NCBI GenBank assembly: GCA_007279775.1
Contig: QYPD01000003.1
Coordinates: forward strand, 1 to 8,466
Length of the DNA: 8,466 nt
DNA from: Spirochaetia bacterium
GTDB lineage: Bacteria > Patescibacteriota > Minisyncoccia > UBA6257 > UBA9933
Reading direction: 5' to 3'
Shown here: positions 5,676 through 8,466 of the stretch, one piece after another
How the letters are laid out: every line of letters starts with the position of its first letter
Position numbering within the stretch: position 1 is the stretch's first letter
The notes under the pieces: generated by a model
What the model saw: the letters and a program-made list of their open reading frames with translations, nothing else
Told to the model about the DNA's origin: nothing
Databases searched by the model: none
Position numbers and translations under genes: made by a program

Positions 5676-8117
5676 ATGAATAAAAAACAAGATTTCATTA
5701 AACAATATAAAGAAGTCGGGATAAAAAACGTTTTGGAAGTTGGCGGAAAAAACGGCTCGCTCGGGGAGATGATTCAATATTTAAAGCCAAAAGGCTTGAA
5801 TGTTCCGGATGGTTTCGCGATAACAGCAGAAGCATATAGATACTTTCTTAAAAAATCCGTAATCCGTAATTCGCAATCCAGAATTATCAATTTGGAGACC
5901 TTTATAAAAAAAACATTAGCCGGTTTGAATACGAAAAATCTTCAAGATTTGGCTAAGCGCGGGAAAGCGGTTAGAGAAACGATAAAAAGTGTTGAGTTGC
6001 CAAAGGAGCTTGAAGAAGAAATAGTTATAAATTACCAAAATCTGGAAAAAGAATACGGTAAAAACTCGGACGTGGCGGTTCGTACCAGCGGCACAACCGA
6101 AGACGCGCCCGATGCTTCATTTGCCGGCCAATACGAGACCTTTTTGAACATTCGGGGCGCTAAGGAGGTTTTGGAGGCGGTAAAAGCGTCTTTCGCTTCT
6201 TTATTCACGGATAGGGCGATTTCTTACAGGGCGGATAAGGGATTCGATTATTCCAAAATGGCGCTTTCAGTGGGCGTGCAAAAAATGGTGCGTTCCGATT
6301 TGGGATGCTCGGGAATAATGTTCACGCTTGATACGGAATCGGGATTTCCGGACGTGGTTTTGATAAGCGGCGCCTGGGGCCTGGGAGAAATGGTTGTACA
6401 AGGAGAAGTAACGCCGGATGAATTTTTGGTTTTTAAAAAAACCGGCGCAATTATTGACAAAAGGCTGGGTGACAAAACCCGCAAGATGATTTATTCTACG
6501 GGCCAGGGCATTAAGAAAACAAAAGTCGTTGATACGAATAAAGAAGAAAGGGAAAAATTTGTTTTAAGCGAAGCGGAAATTTTGAAATTGGCGAAATGGG
6601 GAATGATAATAGAAAAACATTATACGGCTTTACGAAAAAAATGGACGCCAATGGACATGGAATGGGCAAAAGACGGCAAAACAGGCGAACTTTTTATTGT
6701 TCAGGCGAGGCCGGAAACCGTACATAGTCGCAGAGATTTTTCAAAAATAAAAGAGTATGAGCTTGCGAAAAGCGACAAAATGAAAAAGATTATCGTAAAG
6801 GGCGCCTCTGTGGGCAATAAAATTGCCATCGGCAAGGCACGGATAATTTTAGACGCCAAACAAATAGGCCAGTTTAAGGCAGGCGAAGTTTTGGTAACAG
6901 ATATGACAGACCCGGATTGGGAACCGATTATGAAAATTGCTTCGGCGATTGTTACGGATAAGGGCGGACGCACTTCTCACGCGGCCATAGTCTCCCGGGA
7001 ACTGGGCATTCCTTGCGTTGTAGGCTCAGGTAGCGCCACGAGAAAGATAAAAACAGGCCAGACTGTTACCGTAGATACAACGTCCAGCGAGGGCGTGGTT
7101 TACGATGGCGCTTTGAAATTTAAAGTGATAGAACATAACATAAAAAAATTCCCGAAGCCCAAGACCAAAATAATGATGAATATTGCCACTTCGGACACGG
7201 CTTTTGAAAAATCGCTTTTGCCGAATGATGGCGTTGGGCTTGCGAGGGAAGAGTTCATTATCGCTTCGGATATTGGAATACATCCGATGGCATTGATAAA
7301 CTACGGAAGACTTAAAGACTTAAAGCTTAAAGCTCAAATAGATAAAAAAACAATCGGGTATGAAGATAAAAAACAATTTTACGTTGATAAGCTCGCTTAT
7401 GGAATCGCGAAAATCGCCGCGGCATTTTATCCAAAACAAGTTATTGTCAGATTCTCCGATTTTAAAACAAATGAATACCGCACTTTAATCGGCGGAGAAA
7501 TTTATGAACCGCAAGAAGAAAATCCAATGATTGGCTGGCGCGGCGCGTCCCGTTATTACCATCCGAATTTTGCTCCGGCTTTCATATTGGAACTTGAAGC
7601 CATAAAAAAAGTCCGCGAAAAAATGAAATTGGATAATGTGGCGGTAATGGTGCCGTTTTGCCGGACAGTGGAAGAAGGAAAGAAGGTGGTAAAAATAATA
7701 AAATCCGCATTAATCAGTCAAAATCCGCATAAATCCGCGTTAAAAATATATATGATGTGCGAAATTCCTTCAAATGTTGTTTTGGCGGACGAGTTTTTGG
7801 ATGTTTTTGACGGCATGAGCATTGGCTCAAATGATTTAACACAATTGACTGTTGGTATAGACCGCGATGCTTCGGAATTGGTCCGCGATGTGGCAAACGA
7901 AAAAGACGAATCGGTTAAAAGGCTGATTTCCGAAGTTATCAAAAAATGCCGCAAGCGCAAGAAATATATCGGCATTTGCGGCCAAGCGCCTTCTGATTAT
8001 CCGGATTTCGCCGAGTTTTTGGTAGAACAGGGCATTGAAAGTATGTCTTTAAACCCGGACACGGTGATAAAAACGACTTTGAAGGTTTACGAGAAAGAGA
8101 AGAAGCTAAAGAAATAA
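5676..8117 (+). CDS. ppsA: Phosphoenolpyruvate synthase
   Basis: An 813-residue pyruvate, water dikinase: ATP + pyruvate + water gives AMP + phosphoenolpyruvate + phosphate. This is the gluconeogenic bypass of pyruvate kinase. The N-terminal ATP-binding domain (about 15-355) has GGKNGSLGEM from residue 23, AVRTSGTTEDAPDASFAGQ around R136, and QARPETVHS at 343-351. The phosphohistidine swivel domain (about 375-465) has GGRTSHAAIVSRELGIP with catalytic H435. The C-terminal PEP/pyruvate barrel (about 480-805) has VGLAREEFI, RFSDFKTNEYRTLIGGE (R592), MVPFCRTVEEG, MCEIPSN (E696), GSNDLTQLT and GICGQAPSD with catalytic C768. All hallmark residues are present, so it should be active. Length is close to the 790-residue norm, with the excess in loops lengthened by repeat arrays F and G. 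It follows the Nudix gene by 32 nt and ends 2 nt before the SGNH hydrolase. Confidence 0.96.
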   Translation: MNKKQDFIKQYKEVGIKNVLEVGGKNGSLGEMIQYLKPKGLNVPDGFAITAEAYRYFLKKSVIRNSQSRIINLETFIKKTLAGLNTKNLQDLAKRGKAVRETIKSVELPKELEEEIVINYQNLEKEYGKNSDVAVRTSGTTEDAPDASFAGQYETFLNIRGAKEVLEAVKASFASLFTDRAISYRADKGFDYSKMALSVGVQKMVRSDLGCSGIMFTLDTESGFPDVVLISGAWGLGEMVVQGEVTPDEFLVFKKTGAIIDKRLGDKTRKMIYSTGQGIKKTKVVDTNKEEREKFVLSEAEILKLAKWGMIIEKHYTALRKKWTPMDMEWAKDGKTGELFIVQARPETVHSRRDFSKIKEYELAKSDKMKKIIVKGASVGNKIAIGKARIILDAKQIGQFKAGEVLVTDMTDPDWEPIMKIASAIVTDKGGRTSHAAIVSRELGIPCVVGSGSATRKIKTGQTVTVDTTSSEGVVYDGALKFKVIEHNIKKFPKPKTKIMMNIATSDTAFEKSLLPNDGVGLAREEFIIASDIGIHPMALINYGRLKDLKLKAQIDKKTIGYEDKKQFYVDKLAYGIAKIAAAFYPKQVIVRFSDFKTNEYRTLIGGEIYEPQEENPMIGWRGASRYYHPNFAPAFILELEAIKKVREKMKLDNVAVMVPFCRTVEEGKKVVKIIKSALISQNPHKSALKIYMMCEIPSNVVLADEFLDVFDGMSIGSNDLTQLTVGIDRDASELVRDVANEKDESVKRLISEVIKKCRKRKKYIGICGQAPSDYPDFAEFLVEQGIESMSLNPDTVIKTTLKVYEKEKKLKK
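5853..5887 (+). repeat. Heptamer array F in ppsA (unit WAATCCG, about five copies)
   Basis: The units are AAATCCG, TAATCCG, TAATTCG, CAATCCA and GAATTAT, decaying toward the 3' end. It encodes KSVIRNSQSRII, in the variable stretch after AEAYRYFLK in the N-terminal domain. The two slots where TAA would be in frame (5853, 5874) carry A and C, while the two out-of-frame slots (5860, 5867) carry T. Confidence 0.75.
7701..7740 (+). repeat. Decamer array G in ppsA (unit AAATCCGCAT, four copies)
   Basis: Four 10-nt units: AAATCCGCAT, the divergent TAATCAGTCA, AAATCCGCAT and AAATCCGCGT. The first seven bases match the heptamer of array F, as if three bases had been added to it. It encodes KSALISQNPHKSAL, between VEEGKKVVKII and KIYMMCEIPSN, a surface segment of variable length in PEP synthases. 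Two perfect copies plus one with a single substitution make chance unlikely. Confidence 0.78.
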
Positions 8118-8119
8118 AT

Positions 8120-8466
8120 ATGACGATTCTTGTATTTGGGACCAGTATTACTTATGGCGTTTGGGATATTGAAGGTGGCTGGGTTCAGAGGTTAAGAAAA
8201 TTTTTGGACTACAAAAATATTTTAGAAGAAGGTTATTTTTTGGTTTATAATCTTGGGATTAGCGGCGATAACACGGGAAACTTATTAGAAAGATTTGAAT
8301 TAGAAACAAAATTTAGACTAAAAGACGAAGACGGAGAAATAGTTTTTATCTTTTCCGTAGGAACAAACGATTCCCAGTTTGTTCGTAGTAAAAACAGCTT
8401 AAGAGTTTCTCCTGAAAAATTTAAAGACAACCTTCAATCTTTAATAAATAGTGCTAAGCAGTTTTC
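8120..8466 (+). CDS. SGNH/GDSL hydrolase, 3'-truncated by the window
   Basis: The first 115 residues of a hydrolase of the SGNH superfamily, whose members cleave esters such as acyl or acetyl groups on lipids and glycans. Block I is VFGTSITYG (5-13), with the nucleophile S9; the usual GDS aspartate is T8. Block II is YNLGISGDN (43-51), with oxyanion-hole G46. Block III is FSVGTNDSQ (78-86), with N83 in the G-x-N-D motif. The block V Asp/His lie beyond the window end. No signal peptide is present, so it appears cytoplasmic. It begins 2 nt after the ppsA stop, within the same likely transcript, with only a weak purine stretch (AAAGAAA) upstream. The substrate is unknown; de-acylation of a glycan would fit the glycosyltransferase upstream, but this is a guess. 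Confidence 0.9.
   Translation, partial: MTILVFGTSITYGVWDIEGGWVQRLRKFLDYKNILEEGYFLVYNLGISGDNTGNLLERFELETKFRLKDEDGEIVFIFSVGTNDSQFVRSKNSLRVSPEKFKDNLQSLINSAKQF

Noticed and set aside
7311..7339. Another heptamer array (CTTAAAG units)
   Set aside because: About three units of CTTAAAG are present, but the encoded YGRLKDLKLKAQID aligns with ordinary PEP synthase sequence without a length change, so coding constraint explains it. It also lacks the WAAT form.

Overview
The window is AT-rich, densely packed bacterial DNA with every gene on the + strand. The compact gene order, the AAA/AAT/ATT-rich codon use, the lack of clear Shine-Dalgarno sites, and the short repeat islands inside housekeeping genes suggest a Candidate Phyla Radiation (Patescibacteria, Parcubacteria-like) genome. 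That placement is an inference from style; no phylogenetic marker was tested.

Layout: (1) nt 2-3088, isoleucyl-tRNA synthetase, missing about its first 140-150 residues including HIGH, with a complete histidine-phosphatase (phosphoglycerate-mutase-like) domain spliced into its catalytic region at about nt 1043-1633. (2) 3092-3844, family 2 glycosyltransferase. (3) 3851-5158, glycerate 2-kinase of the DUF4147/MOFRL type. (4) 5155-5643, Nudix hydrolase, overlapping the kinase by 4 nt. (5) 5676-8117, phosphoenolpyruvate synthase. (6) 8120 to the window end, start of an SGNH/GDSL hydrolase. Gaps between genes are 3, 6, -4, 32 and 2 nt, so there is no stretch over 300 nt without a gene. The only possible promoter space is the 32 nt before the PEP synthase. 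No tRNA, rRNA, CRISPR, IS element or intrinsic terminator was seen.

How the genes may work together: glycerate 2-kinase makes 2-phosphoglycerate, one enolase step from phosphoenolpyruvate, and PEP synthase makes phosphoenolpyruvate from pyruvate. The two therefore meet at the bottom of glycolysis/gluconeogenesis. The Nudix enzyme and the phosphatase domain in IleRS both act on phosphorylated or nucleotide compounds. The glycosyltransferase and SGNH hydrolase look like envelope or polysaccharide functions. No single dedicated pathway is evident.

The most unusual content is inside the genes. Six tracts in ileS, the glycerate kinase and ppsA are tandem arrays of a 7-nt unit, and all fit a shared form WAATNNN. 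Each has about five units (35 nt). They lie at what look like variable loops of otherwise conserved proteins and are read in all three frames. A seventh tract is a 10-nt version. One array in ileS is interrupted by a 21-nt GC-rich palindrome with no stop codon in any frame. Removing exactly those 21 nt leaves a clean five-unit array. Together these look like short DNA elements that insert or expand inside essential coding sequence.
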